Assembly: GCA_947450475.1 (NCBI GenBank)
Contig: CANFVK010000003.1
Coordinates: forward strand, 1-64,000
Origin: Bacteriovoracaceae bacterium
Lineage (GTDB): Bacteria; Bdellovibrionota; Bacteriovoracia; Bacteriovoracales; Bacteriovoracaceae
DNA: 64,000 nucleotides
Direction: 5' to 3'
Part shown: piece after piece, positions 25,341 through 34,916 of the stretch
Position numbering within the stretch: the first letter of the stretch is position 1
Layout of the letters: the number at the start of each line of letters is the position of its first letter
Translations under genes and position numbers: made by a program
Notes under the pieces: generated by a model
What the model was told of the DNA's origin: nothing
The model's database searches: none
The model's input: only the letters and a program-made list of their open reading frames with translations

Positions 25341-27359
25341 TTAATTATTCAATGGTAAAAAGCTTTCATTTGTCTCAATATCTTTATTTTCCAATTCACG
25401 ATCTTCGTCAGTTATTCTTAAATCGTACGATCTATTTGAAATACGACTTTGAATCGAAGTCAATTCCTTGTATAGCGCTCTGTAATTCAACGAACCTTTT
25501 TCGACACTAATGGGATTTAAATCTTTGCCACTCATTTCTAATTTTACGTATACTAATTCATTTAATTTATCTTTTGGTAAAAGAGAAATCAAAAAACCAA
25601 CTCCAATTCTATCAAAAAGTCCAAACTCGTTAAGTCCAACTAATTTCGTGAGCATCGTCTCAGCATTATTGTCTTCATTTTTCAAAATCTTAGATATTGA
25701 TCGTGCTAGAAGATTTAATTGAGAAATTTTTATAAATCGACTTATGAATAGGAAATCTTTCAAGTTATCTAAAGCAGTGTCACTTTTAGACATGTCAATA
25801 ACATGAACCTGTTGACGTTCGTCGACATAATCAATTAATTTTTTTCTCAATTCTTCTTCTGGTATATTTTTTAAAAAAGGAAATCCTTGAGCTTTTAAAA
25901 TGAGTTGGAGGAATATTCGCGAGTCAGTTTTCTTGATGCCATCTCTCCAATCGTCAAAATTAATTTCACCAAGCATGCTTGTTGGTATCTGCCCTAGCAG
26001 AAACTTTTCTACAGCTTTTTGCTCTGAAGACGTAAAATAACGATCTTTTCTTTCATAAGTAAAACCGACTTCGGGATTTTTCTCTTTTGAATCTTCAAGA
26101 TTAAATCTTGGGATCAAGCCAAAGTTATTTTGAAATGATTGATCCTTGAGATCAAAAATCCACTTCTGACCTAAATGCGTCTCCATGTAGCGAGAGTATG
26201 TTGGGTAGAAAAACTCTAAGTTTTTTTCATTTTTATCAATGAAAGTTACTTTGCTTTCAGTGTAGGTGCTATCTTTTTGATAACTTGACAATAAAAGTGA
26301 AAGCTTTATGTGTCTTGCATGGCCAGTTGAACTATTAAATCCTTTAAAGATTCTTTGGATTCTCTTTTTAACAGGATCAAGATCTTTGTCCTCATTTGCA
26401 ATTTGATCAGCTTTTTCATAGCTTGAAATTAACTTATCTTTTAATTCTTTTGCATTTAAAATTTGCTCCGTCACTAGAATGTCTTTAAACTTAAATGACG
26501 AATTTAAAATTTGATCATAAGCCTCTTGAGCTTTTTGATCACTTAAATCAAAGATATAGTCGAGAATAAATTGTGACTGTGGTGTTTTACTGAAGCCCAA
26601 TTTAATAAGGTCTTTTTCAAATACTTTTTCGATTTGCTTGTTTATAATTTGGATAGCACAGAAATCAAAATTCATTCCCATTGAGTAATTACTTCCAGTG
26701 CCTCTGGAGCGCTGAGTGATTAATTTCAATCGAACATGGGTATCATCTAATTTAAATACTTGAATTGTAAATTCACCGCTAATAACTCCGTAAATGCTTG
26801 CACTGGCATTTACAATAACAGGTAGTGCATATGAAGTTGAATTAGATAGAGATACTCCGATATTTAAATTGGCAGGCATGCTTACAAAATCGCCTTTATT
26901 AAGATTCTTTAAGGCAAGCTTCGCAGTCAATGGCAGTTTTAATGGAGTATATGGAATTGAGAGAATGGCCTCTTTTTTAGTGGGAAATTGGCGAACAAAG
27001 AAAAAACTGTTATTTCGACTAACTGAAAATGAAAATGGAATATCAACCAATTCTTTCAGGACTTCTCCGACATTTATTCCTGCGTTGAGATCCCATTTGT
27101 CTATTCGAGTGTAAAATTTGTTTATATAAGAAGACTGTACATCGTAGCTATACTTTGTAGAAAGATTAACACCATCAATTAAATTTATATCGCCAAGATT
27201 GGCTCCAAAATTTATATCTTGATTGGCGATAATTTCTTTAACTTTTTTCTGTGCTTCTTTGCGATCAAAAAGTTCATTCAGTCCATCTGCTTTTACCACA
27301 GGAGCGTTAAAGCCTAGTGAAGTAAGTACAAGCGCAAGTACAAAGGTAGATTTTTTCAT
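25341..27359 (-). CDS. large secreted protein of unknown function
   Basis: A 672-residue exported protein. Start at ATG 27359 is preferred: AGGA sits before it and a clean signal peptide follows (STFVLALVLTSLGFNAPVVKADG); the frame extends upstream to 27428 without a ribosome site. The N-terminal half (about residues 20-260) looks beta-rich, with alternating hydrophobic strands; the C-terminal half is helical with charged residues (KDLDPVKKRIQRIF, IISRFIKISQLNLLARSISKIL). No catalytic motif is recognised. It likely faces the periplasm or outer membrane. It overlaps nothing, is followed by plsC after 14 bases, and its upstream region overlaps the divergent dedA promoter. Confidence 0.6.
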   Translation of the reverse strand: MKKSTFVLALVLTSLGFNAPVVKADGLNELFDRKEAQKKVKEIIANQDINFGANLGDINLIDGVNLSTKYSYDVQSSYINKFYTRIDKWDLNAGINVGEVLKELVDIPFSFSVSRNNSFFFVRQFPTKKEAILSIPYTPLKLPLTAKLALKNLNKGDFVSMPANLNIGVSLSNSTSYALPVIVNASASIYGVISGEFTIQVFKLDDTHVRLKLITQRSRGTGSNYSMGMNFDFCAIQIINKQIEKVFEKDLIKLGFSKTPQSQFILDYIFDLSDQKAQEAYDQILNSSFKFKDILVTEQILNAKELKDKLISSYEKADQIANEDKDLDPVKKRIQRIFKGFNSSTGHARHIKLSLLLSSYQKDSTYTESKVTFIDKNEKNLEFFYPTYSRYMETHLGQKWIFDLKDQSFQNNFGLIPRFNLEDSKEKNPEVGFTYERKDRYFTSSEQKAVEKFLLGQIPTSMLGEINFDDWRDGIKKTDSRIFLQLILKAQGFPFLKNIPEEELRKKLIDYVDERQQVHVIDMSKSDTALDNLKDFLFISRFIKISQLNLLARSISKILKNEDNNAETMLTKLVGLNEFGLFDRIGVGFLISLLPKDKLNELVYVKLEMSGKDLNPISVEKGSLNYRALYKELTSIQSRISNRSYDLRITDEDRELENKDIETNESFLPLNN

Positions 27360-27495
27360 AAAATTTTTCCTAATAATCAATGAATGGACTTTTGAACATA
27401 CTAATCGATCTAGGATGCAAGGCGCCAAAAAAGCATCTTACCCTGTATTTTTTACTAGGAGTCGCCCATCAACTTTGATACACTTTCGGGCACAT

Positions 27496-28110
27496 ATGGA
27501 ATTCATTCAACCCATTCTTCAGGTAGCTACTGACCCATTAAGCTTTTTTCAATTTTTTGGCTATATTGGTCTTTCTCTTATTTTGTTTGCTGAAACTGGT
27601 CTTTTTGGATTTTTCCTTCCTGGTGACTCGTTGCTTTTGACCTTAGGATTAATTGCCTCTCAAGGCGATATTGATATTGCCATCTTGATCCCTTCATTAA
27701 TCCTGGCAACTGTTCTGGGTGACAATTTTAGCTATTTTTTGGGTCGCAAGTACTCGGAATCGGTAAGAAAAAATATAAGTAGATTTTATCTAGAAGAAAA
27801 GCACCTAGAGATGGCCCATAAGTATTACGGTCGACATGGCGGTAAAACCATTCTCTTTTGTAAATTTATAGCCTTCGTGCGAACCTTTGCACCCTTTGTA
27901 GCGGGGACTAGTCGGATGGACTACGTTCGCTTCCTGATTTTTGATGTTGCCGGAGCAACTTTGTGGGTAGGAGGTATTGTTGGACTTTCGTATCATCTAG
28001 GTCAGTTTGTTCATTTCGATATTAAACATTACTTTCATTATTTTGTTATATTCTTAGGTTTTTTGCTAATCTCGCCCTTTGTCTTTAAAGTTTTTAAAAA
28101 TAAGGCATAA
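27496..28110 (+). CDS. DedA family membrane protein
   Basis: A 204-residue DedA/VTT-domain protein, an inner-membrane family proposed to flip undecaprenyl phosphate or phospholipids. Signatures: EFIQPILQ then FGYIGLSLILFAETGLFGFFLPGDS (the reentrant-loop FLPGDSLL), LGDNFSYFLGRKYSE, KFIAFVRTFAPFVAGTSRMDYVRF and NxxGA-like DVAGATLWVGGIVG. ATG 27496 is the natural start; the longer frame to 27223 is a shadow of the divergent neighbour. It is followed by kamA after 30 bases. Confidence 0.9.
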   Translation: MEFIQPILQVATDPLSFFQFFGYIGLSLILFAETGLFGFFLPGDSLLLTLGLIASQGDIDIAILIPSLILATVLGDNFSYFLGRKYSESVRKNISRFYLEEKHLEMAHKYYGRHGGKTILFCKFIAFVRTFAPFVAGTSRMDYVRFLIFDVAGATLWVGGIVGLSYHLGQFVHFDIKHYFHYFVIFLGFLLISPFVFKVFKNKA

Positions 28111-28140
28111 TGTAAATACATAAATTTCAAGGATCTAAAT

Positions 28141-29484
28141 ATGAGCGCTTCAAGTAATCTACAACTCACGATTAAAGGTGATCAGCACCGGTATTTTAGA
28201 GATGATGAATTTTGGAAAGTTATTCCTGCCTGGAAAGATGTAACTCGTGAAGAATTCTCGGATCACATGTGGCAAATGAAATATTCTATAAAAAAAGTTG
28301 ATCAAGTTCGCACTGTTTTAGGTGATTTGTGTTCAGAAGAGTTTTATCAAGACATGATTGCGGGCCAACACAAAACTCCCATGAACATCAGAATTACTCC
28401 CTATATATTTGCGTTGATAGATTGGAGTGATCCTGTAAATGATCCAATCAGGAAACAATTCCTCCCTATCGGCAGTCAATTTCTTGAAGATCATCCATAC
28501 TATAAAGCAGATTCTTTACATGAAGATGTTGACTCTCCAGTTCCAACCATTACACATCGCTACCATGATAAGGTTTTATTTTTACCAACAACTATTTGTC
28601 CGGTTTACTGTTCTTATTGCACGCGTTCCAGATTAATTGGTGGTTCAACAGAAGCAGTAGAAAAGGAGACCTATGGTGTAAATCAAGCTCGTATGGACGT
28701 CGCCTTTGATTACATCAGACAACATGATTCAATTGAAGATGTAGTTATTTCCGGAGGGGATGCCTTTATGCTCACTCCGAAACAACTGACTTTTATAGGT
28801 GAAAATCTTCTCAATATTCCTCATATCCGAAGGCTTAGATTCGCAACGAAAGGCATTGCAATTTATCCTCAAAAAGTAACATCAGATCACGAATGGTTTA
28901 ATGCCCTTAATGACCTACATAAAAAAGGTAGGTCTATGGGGAAATCGGTTGTAATTCATACTCATTTTTCTTCACCTAGAGAAGTAACAATGTTTTCCAA
29001 GTTGGCAATGGATCGTCTTTTTGCAGAAGGAATTATTGTAAGAAATCAAGCCGTTCTTCAAGAGGGCGTCAATGACAACATTAATGATATGGTGCTTTTA
29101 ATTAAGCAAATGAGCTATATGAATATTCAGCCCTATTATGTCTACATTCATGACATGGTTCCTGGATGCGAACATTTTAGAACGACAATTGCTGAAAGTG
29201 AAGCACTTGAAAAAGCGGTTAGGGGAACGACTGCAGGCTTTAATACTCCCACTTTTGTATGTGATGCTCCCGGCGGTGGAGGTAAGCGACATGTGGCTTC
29301 CTATGAATATTACGACCGAGAAAATGGCATTTCTGTTTGGAGCGCTCCAAATGTTAAGCCCGGAGAAGTGTTCTTTTATTTTGATCCAATAAGAAAGCTT
29401 TCTAAAGAAGCTCAAGAGCGCTGGGCAGATCCAAATATGCGCGATCAAATGATTGCTGAAGCCAAAAGAAAAGCCGGGTATTAG
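28141..29484 (+). CDS. kamA: KamA-family radical SAM aminomutase
   Basis: This 447-residue protein resembles lysine 2,3-aminomutase. The radical-SAM cluster ligands are C153-PVY-C157-SY-C160, followed by VVISGGDAFML. The PLP lysine lies in DAPGGGGK382, matching the known KAM motif. The reaction is likely alpha to beta amino shift on lysine (or a related amino acid) using a 5'-deoxyadenosyl radical. It is longer than EpmB (about 340), so it is less likely to be the EF-P modifier. It shares a transcript with dedA upstream (30-base gap). Beta-lysine is known as an osmolyte and in lysine breakdown; which applies here is open. Confidence 0.88.
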   Translation: MSASSNLQLTIKGDQHRYFRDDEFWKVIPAWKDVTREEFSDHMWQMKYSIKKVDQVRTVLGDLCSEEFYQDMIAGQHKTPMNIRITPYIFALIDWSDPVNDPIRKQFLPIGSQFLEDHPYYKADSLHEDVDSPVPTITHRYHDKVLFLPTTICPVYCSYCTRSRLIGGSTEAVEKETYGVNQARMDVAFDYIRQHDSIEDVVISGGDAFMLTPKQLTFIGENLLNIPHIRRLRFATKGIAIYPQKVTSDHEWFNALNDLHKKGRSMGKSVVIHTHFSSPREVTMFSKLAMDRLFAEGIIVRNQAVLQEGVNDNINDMVLLIKQMSYMNIQPYYVYIHDMVPGCEHFRTTIAESEALEKAVRGTTAGFNTPTFVCDAPGGGGKRHVASYEYYDRENGISVWSAPNVKPGEVFFYFDPIRKLSKEAQERWADPNMRDQMIAEAKRKAGY

Positions 29485-29489
29485 CATTT

Positions 29490-30779
29490 TTAAGAGTTTT
29501 GTCGATCCGAACTTCTTCTATTGGTATTGCTTTCAATGTTACTTAATAAAATAGGGTAGCGTGTGATTACTTTTGAAAAACTTTCTTTTGTTAATTTATA
29601 AAGATCGCAATATCCTAATGATTGAACATTTGCAGTTCTTTTAGTTTCTTTAATGAGCGCAATTTCTCCAAATATTTGACCATCGTGAAGTGTCGCAATA
29701 CGCTCTCCACTTTCAAGATAAATATCCACATTCCCATGTGCCAAAATAAACATCTCTTCACCAATGTCCCCATTTTTGATAATTAGGTCACCCGGAGAAG
29801 AGTAAATTTGATCAAGATGTGTCGCTACTTCTTTTAGACAATCATGGGGACAATTTTTAAAAATTGAAAGTGAACTAATTAATTTGATTTTCATATAGAT
29901 TTGCATTTCTTGCTGAAGAGCATGGGGTAGATCAGCAATAATCTTATCTTCGTTGTCGCTGAAGCGTTTTGAATATAAATGGGTGTAGTGATTAATGGCC
30001 GAATCTTGGAGCTTGTCGGGTATTTTATAATGTTTCATAAACATCATTAAATCACTCAATTTTTCCCTTGATTGCTCTTTATGTCGATCTGCACTCACCA
30101 AGACTCTAGAAATATTTCCAATAACAACACCATACATACCAACACCAATAATCATGATAAAACAGGTAAAAATTCGGCCGATATTGTCAGTGGGAGTTAT
30201 ATCTCCATAACCAATGGTCGTAAGAGTTGTCAAGGCCCAGTAAAAAGCTTTTATATAGTAACTAGTAACATCTATGTCCTTACTTATGGGATAAATATAT
30301 ATCCAACCACATGAAATCCAATTTACAACCATAAGGAAACCTAAAAAAATGGATTGAATACGAAAAAGTCTTGGAACAATTGTAATGTGCTCGAGTAAGT
30401 AATAAACCTTCACGACCCTAATCATTCTCATAAAACGAAATGCAGTAAAAAAAAGATGATCCCCAAAAAAATAAGATAATAAATCAAATGGAATAAATGA
30501 AAGTACATCAACCAAAATCATCACAGTGGAAGAAAAGGTGAATTCATCTTTAAATAATTTCTCATTTCTTTTAGTTTTAAATTTTTTCTTATCGTACAAA
30601 TGATAAAGTAAATCTGCAAAAAATAGCAACGAGATGACACAATCAACGACTAGTTGCCAATTTTGTATTTTGGTTCTAAAAACAAAACTAAAAGGCGCTT
30701 CCATAGCTGTGAAACAAGCGGCCCAAAAAATAATGGCCAACCAAAGAAATTCTTTCGTATTGAGATGCTTTTTAATCAT
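29490..30779 (-). CDS. voltage-gated-type K+ channel with cyclic-nucleotide-binding domain
   Basis: A 429-residue six-helix channel subunit. Helices S1-S4 occupy about residues 12-125, with arginine/lysine spacing FRFMRMIRVVKVYYLL (about 114-129) resembling an S4 voltage sensor. The pore helix and selectivity filter TTIGYGD lie at 187-193, the K+-channel signature. A C-linker and CNBD follow (about residues 300-400), with GEEMFILAHGNVDIYLESGERIATL and FGEIALIKETKRTANV containing the phosphate-binding loop arginine. It is similar in layout to HCN/CNG and bacterial MloK channels. Ligand (cAMP or cGMP) is unknown. It is a single gene, convergent to kamA (5 bases between stops). Confidence 0.92.
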   Translation of the reverse strand: MIKKHLNTKEFLWLAIIFWAACFTAMEAPFSFVFRTKIQNWQLVVDCVISLLFFADLLYHLYDKKKFKTKRNEKLFKDEFTFSSTVMILVDVLSFIPFDLLSYFFGDHLFFTAFRFMRMIRVVKVYYLLEHITIVPRLFRIQSIFLGFLMVVNWISCGWIYIYPISKDIDVTSYYIKAFYWALTTLTTIGYGDITPTDNIGRIFTCFIMIIGVGMYGVVIGNISRVLVSADRHKEQSREKLSDLMMFMKHYKIPDKLQDSAINHYTHLYSKRFSDNEDKIIADLPHALQQEMQIYMKIKLISSLSIFKNCPHDCLKEVATHLDQIYSSPGDLIIKNGDIGEEMFILAHGNVDIYLESGERIATLHDGQIFGEIALIKETKRTANVQSLGYCDLYKLTKESFSKVITRYPILLSNIESNTNRRSSDRQNS

Positions 30780-30824
30780 ATGGTTGGATATCGGAAAATG
30801 TTGGATAAAGCTTTAAAGCAATAC

Positions 30825-30852
30825 TTGACAGAGAAAATATTAAAATCACAAT
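30825..30852 (+). promoter_or_regulatory. candidate sigma70-type promoter of htpX
   Basis: TTGACA at 30825-30830, a 16-base spacer and CACAAT at 30847-30852 lie 37 bases before the htpX ATG, with GGAG close to the start. The -35 box is perfect; the -10 is weak. Assigned by eye only. Confidence 0.4.
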
Positions 30853-30888
30853 AGAAGTATAAGTTAATAGTTCTTCGGAGAAAGATTT

Positions 30889-31785
30889 ATGAAGCGATTA
30901 TTTTTATTTTTAATGGTAAATGTTTTAATTGTTGCCTCGATCTCAATCCTGACCTCACTTCTCGGGATTGGCCACTATATAGCTCACGCTGGCATTCAGT
31001 ATGGAAGCCTCATGTTGTTTTGTTTCATTTGGGGTATGGGTGGATCCTTTATTTCATTAATGCTTTCTAAAGTTATGGCCAAATGGCTAATGGGCGTACA
31101 ATTAGTAACTCTTCAGGGACCGCATCGTAATTTAGTTGAGACTGTCCATCGATTGGCCCGAAGAGCAGGACTAACTGAACTTCCAGAAGTTGGAATTTAT
31201 CAATCGTCAGAACTTAATGCTTTTGCAACTGGTCCCTCAAAAAATAATTCGCTTGTCGCTGTATCTTCAGGTCTTATGGCCCGAATGAGTGATGATGAAA
31301 TAGAAGGAGTACTTTCACACGAAGTTGCCCACATTGCCAACGGAGACATGGTGACCATGACCCTTATTCAGGGAATTGTTAATGCCTTTGTTATGTTTTT
31401 CTCAAGAGTCCTTGCTTTCTTCATTTCTCAAACAATGAGAGGAAATGACGAACGTGAGCAAGGTCCAAACCCATTGGTACACATGCTACTTGTATTGTTT
31501 TTTGACATTATTTTCGGAATACTAGCAGCTCCATTGGTGGCTTGGTTTTCTCGTTACCGAGAATTTCGCGCCGATAAAGGCGGAGCAGACCTAGGAGGAA
31601 AAGTTAAAATGATCGCCGCTTTAGAGGCTTTAAAAAATGCCTACCCGGAAATGGTAGAATCAAAAATTGAATCTGATCCAAATTTTAAATCAATGCAAAT
31701 TAGTTCAAAAGGATCATTATTAAGGATATTTTCTTCACATCCCCCGCTAGAGGAAAGAATAGAGATCCTTAAAAAAAGTATTTAA
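30889..31785 (+). CDS. htpX: membrane zinc protease HtpX
   Basis: HtpX is an inner-membrane metalloprotease in envelope protein quality control. The 298-residue protein has two N-terminal helices (LFLFLMVNVLIVASI; YGSLMLFCFIWGMGG), the zinc motif H144-EVA-H148 in LSHEVAHIANGDMVTM, two further helices, and EFRADKGGADLGG with the third zinc-binding glutamate. The closing IFSSHPPLEERI is the family C-terminus. Length matches E. coli HtpX (293). It is a single gene with its own promoter. Confidence 0.95.
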   Translation: MKRLFLFLMVNVLIVASISILTSLLGIGHYIAHAGIQYGSLMLFCFIWGMGGSFISLMLSKVMAKWLMGVQLVTLQGPHRNLVETVHRLARRAGLTELPEVGIYQSSELNAFATGPSKNNSLVAVSSGLMARMSDDEIEGVLSHEVAHIANGDMVTMTLIQGIVNAFVMFFSRVLAFFISQTMRGNDEREQGPNPLVHMLLVLFFDIIFGILAAPLVAWFSRYREFRADKGGADLGGKVKMIAALEALKNAYPEMVESKIESDPNFKSMQISSKGSLLRIFSSHPPLEERIEILKKSI

Positions 31786-31786
31786 G

Positions 31787-32737
31787 TTAAAGTTTTAGAG
31801 GAAGTTTATCTCTATTATCTTGAAAGCTATTTAAAATTTCGTCCATAACTTCTGCAACACTTGGAATCGTCTTGATTTGGCTTACCGCTTGTCCTACCTC
31901 TAATTCACCATTGGCAGTATCTCCTTCAAGCATGCCAAGTTTTGCCCGAAATTTCCCTAAATGTTCATTAAGTTTTAGAACTAATTCTTCATTTAAGTAC
32001 TTATCTTCAATGTCTTGTAATTCTTGTGAGAAATTATTTTCAAAAAGTCTTACAGGAATAGTAGCTTTCATAAATACTTTTGTTGAATTTGATTTAGCAT
32101 TTAACAGTAACTGTTTAAAATTATCATGGGCACTGGATTCTTTAGTTAATAAAAATCTAGTGCCCATCTGAACCCCATCAGCACCTAATGCCATAGCAGC
32201 TAAAACTCCACGTCCATCTACTATGCCACCTGCTGCGATAAGGGGAATTTTAATTGCATCACGCACCTGGGGAATAAGCGAAAAAGTTGTGATTTCATCC
32301 CTTCCGTTATGTCCTCCAGCTTCAAAGCCCTCTGCAACAATAGCGTCAACATTTGCTTCCTGGCACTTAATGGCCAGCTCTGGAGAGCTTGTGACATGAA
32401 TAACTAGAGCACCCTTATCTTTTAAGAAGTTTGTAAATTTTTTGGGACTACCAGCTGAAGTAAAAAATATTTTGATCCCTAATTCTAATGCGCAATTTAT
32501 TTGATCTTCAGCTTTATCATAAAGAAGAGGTATATTTACACCAAAAGGCTTTTTCGTAAGTCCTTGTGCTTTTAAAATATGATACTTTAATAAATCGGGC
32601 TTCATGGATCCTGCCCCAATTAATCCTAAACCACCACTTTCGGAAACGGCAGCAGCTAATTTTCCACCGGATACCCAAACCATACCGCCCTGAATAATGG
32701 GATATTGGATATTAAAAAGTGAAGTCACTTTATTCAT
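31787..32737 (-). CDS. FabK/nitronate monooxygenase-type flavin enzyme
   Basis: A 316-residue FMN enzyme of the 2-nitropropane dioxygenase/FabK family. Motifs: PIIQGGMVWVSGGKLAAAVSE, SGGLGLIGAGSM, PFGVNIPLL, VAEGFEAGGHNG (the GGHxG active-site motif), LIAAGGIVDGRGVLAAMALGADGVQMGTRFL and ESSAHDNFK. Alignment by eye is closest to FabK, the enoyl-ACP reductase II of fatty-acid synthesis, and less like plain nitronate monooxygenases. If FabK is correct, it reduces trans-2-enoyl-ACP with NAD(P)H. It lies two bases beyond the htpX stop (convergent), three bases after the HD-type gene. Confidence 0.8.
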   Translation of the reverse strand: MNKVTSLFNIQYPIIQGGMVWVSGGKLAAAVSESGGLGLIGAGSMKPDLLKYHILKAQGLTKKPFGVNIPLLYDKAEDQINCALELGIKIFFTSAGSPKKFTNFLKDKGALVIHVTSSPELAIKCQEANVDAIVAEGFEAGGHNGRDEITTFSLIPQVRDAIKIPLIAAGGIVDGRGVLAAMALGADGVQMGTRFLLTKESSAHDNFKQLLLNAKSNSTKVFMKATIPVRLFENNFSQELQDIEDKYLNEELVLKLNEHLGKFRAKLGMLEGDTANGELEVGQAVSQIKTIPSVAEVMDEILNSFQDNRDKLPLKL

Positions 32738-32739
32738 AT

Positions 32740-34083
32740 TTAAAAATTCTTTTTCTTAAGAGTATTCTCAAGAGATTTAATCAGTAAGAACATCTCGGGG
32801 CCTGGATATCTTTTAAATAATTCATCAGTGATAGGTTTTGGTTCACCACCAAGTTCTTTGAAACGAATAAGTTCTAGAACAAAATTGTGAGCGATTATAA
32901 ATATTTTAGAAAGCATTGGAAGTGTATCAATTGAATTAGAAAAGCCATTTCCATTGCTAGCACCATGATGATTTTTGATAATTTCGTCAGATCCAGTTGG
33001 AGCTTCAGGATGTTTTCGAAGAAGATTAGCTGCATCAAGAGCATGATTAAATACTTTATCCCATTCTTTATCCGGTAGTGCCGCTTGCTCAAGTTCCTCA
33101 TTAGAATTTATTTTAGATAAGAACTCATCATCTGTTAAAAATATATCGTGAAAAAAAGAGGCGTAAGCAATTTTCTCAAAAGCTTTGTCATCTTTAATTT
33201 TTAAATTTTTTACCATCTCGCTGGCCACAACAGAATTCATGTGGCTTCTTTGAAATAACAATCCAGTATCTGAATTAATTAATTTATGCAACAATCCAGA
33301 CATTTCTGGTGATTTTTCAAAATTTTTTACCATGTTTTGTATGATAACTTCAGTTAATTGTATTGTTTCTGAGGTAAAACCTAATTTTAAAACTTCTCTG
33401 ACTGCAATATCGTAAGATTCCCCCATGATCTGAATCTTTTGATTAATTTCTAAATGAGGGTTCTCCATTTTATTAACAAGTTGATTTGACAAGTAAGTTG
33501 CAAAATTATTCTTAGCATCTTTTGGAATATAGAGATCATCTAAGCCTTGCTGAATATATCGATGAATAGAATCTTTTGAGAAATTATCTCCATTGTGAAT
33601 ACGTTTAATATACTGATATTCAGTTGGTGATTTTTTAATTCGAATAAATACGTCGCAGTTCACATTATCTAAATTTAGAAAGTAGCGAACTGGAATAGGG
33701 ACATAATCGGGGAGGATTCTACGAGCGATGACAGAATCATTAATTCCCAAAATTTTTGCCGTAATTTTTACTACTTGTTCCCAGTTTTTAGGATCAGAAA
33801 TGTGCAATACATTATCAAAGGATTTAGCATTAGAGCCAAGGACAATAAGATTAGTATTTAATTTATTGGCAATGATGTAATTTTCGATGAGCTGTGCAGT
33901 CGGTTCATTTCTAACAGCTTGATTCGTCACAATGAGATCAACAGTTGGTAAAATTGATAACAAGTTGATGGTATCAACAGCATTGTGTCTATGAATTAAA
34001 TCAACACCTAAATATGTTGTTAAATTAATTGAAATTAAATCATTCAATGTTTTGTTGGACTCAATTAAGATTACTTGCGCCAT
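32740..34083 (-). CDS. pseudo-receiver plus degenerate HD-GYP domain protein
   Basis: A 447-residue cytoplasmic signalling-type protein. Residues 1 to about 110 have receiver-like strands and helices (QVILIESNKTLNDL), but the phospho-acceptor is not evident (DLIVTNQ has no Asp at the usual place). The C-terminal HD-type domain keeps H281, H312-D313 (SFFHDIF), H347 (NHALDAANLL) and H372-H373 of an HD-GYP protein, but the DGxGYP segment is NGNGF. The metal-binding core is therefore largely kept while the GYP motif is lost. It could still bind or hydrolyse cyclic di-nucleotides, or act only as a sensor. It lies between mnmD and the FabK-like gene on the minus strand. Confidence 0.65.
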   Translation of the reverse strand: MAQVILIESNKTLNDLISINLTTYLGVDLIHRHNAVDTINLLSILPTVDLIVTNQAVRNEPTAQLIENYIIANKLNTNLIVLGSNAKSFDNVLHISDPKNWEQVVKITAKILGINDSVIARRILPDYVPIPVRYFLNLDNVNCDVFIRIKKSPTEYQYIKRIHNGDNFSKDSIHRYIQQGLDDLYIPKDAKNNFATYLSNQLVNKMENPHLEINQKIQIMGESYDIAVREVLKLGFTSETIQLTEVIIQNMVKNFEKSPEMSGLLHKLINSDTGLLFQRSHMNSVVASEMVKNLKIKDDKAFEKIAYASFFHDIFLTDDEFLSKINSNEELEQAALPDKEWDKVFNHALDAANLLRKHPEAPTGSDEIIKNHHGASNGNGFSNSIDTLPMLSKIFIIAHNFVLELIRFKELGGEPKPITDELFKRYPGPEMFLLIKSLENTLKKKNF

Positions 34084-34111
34084 ATAATAAACCCCATATG
34101 ACTATATTAAA

Positions 34112-34885
34112 TCATTTATCATGTATTTCAAGTGAGGGAGATCTCAACAGTTGTTGTGCTAATTCTGGCGCTATTTCTCCAAGCAAACTAGCTTTTGTCA
34201 TTGTTTTTTTATTGGCGAAACCTTTAGCATTTTCAATAATCCAACCCGCCGCCACAAGAGATTTTCTGATGCTGATGGAGGAAGAGTATGTGGCAAGCGA
34301 AACATTTTGGTTGGAGATCGATTTTAAAAATTGAAACCATTCCACACTCCAAAGGTCAGGATTCTTTTTTGGTGAAAAGGGATCTTGAAATATAACATCT
34401 ACCATATTAAGTAAATTTGAATGAAATGCTTTAGGCAAACTTTTGCGACCATCACCAATAAAAATAAATGCATTAATTGATTTTTGGGCAGAGGTGATCT
34501 GATAATAAGTAAGAGATTTTTCAATCAGAACTTGATATTTATGGCCGTTGAAAGTGTTTTTCAGCGACCAAAGCAAAAAATCTTCATCAATCTCAATTGA
34601 GTAATAGTTGACTATCGATGTTGATTTCGTGTTGGAGGCCAATTGATCCATTAAAGCTTTTAGCCCAATACCTACACCAAAACCAACGTCTAATACATTA
34701 AAATTAATATTATGATTTAAACGCTCTTGAACTTTGCAACCATGTATATAATTATGAAGAGTTTCTTCGTAGGCACCTGATAGATTGTGACAGGATTCAT
34801 TGAAATACTCCGACCAAACTGTTTTTGTCAAATCTTCTGTTTCAATAATTTTATAGTTTCCTAATTTGCCTGTGAATTCTGTCAA
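34112..34885 (-). CDS. mnmD: tRNA mnm5s2U methyltransferase (MnmD type)
   Basis: A 257-residue SAM methyltransferase of the Methyltransf_30 family, equal to the N-terminal half of MnmC. It methylates nm5s2U34 in tRNA to mnm5s2U. Signatures: SGAYEETLHNYIHGCKVQERL, NVLDVGFGVGIGLKAL (SAM motif), IFIGDGRKSLPKAF, VIFQDPFSPKKNPDLWSVEWF (the DPFSP motif) and ATYSSSISIRKSLVAAGW. The oxidase half of MnmC is absent. It is divergent from the lipoprotein gene at 34917. Confidence 0.88.
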   Translation of the reverse strand: MTEFTGKLGNYKIIETEDLTKTVWSEYFNESCHNLSGAYEETLHNYIHGCKVQERLNHNINFNVLDVGFGVGIGLKALMDQLASNTKSTSIVNYYSIEIDEDFLLWSLKNTFNGHKYQVLIEKSLTYYQITSAQKSINAFIFIGDGRKSLPKAFHSNLLNMVDVIFQDPFSPKKNPDLWSVEWFQFLKSISNQNVSLATYSSSISIRKSLVAAGWIIENAKGFANKKTMTKASLLGEIAPELAQQLLRSPSLEIHDK

Positions 34886-34916
34886 TTTTTTTTCTCTCGA
34901 ACCGATAGTAAATATT

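Noticed and set aside
27223..27495. N-terminal extension of the DedA gene
   Set aside because: It reads through the antisense 5' end of the divergent secreted-protein gene; the DedA start is ATG 27496.
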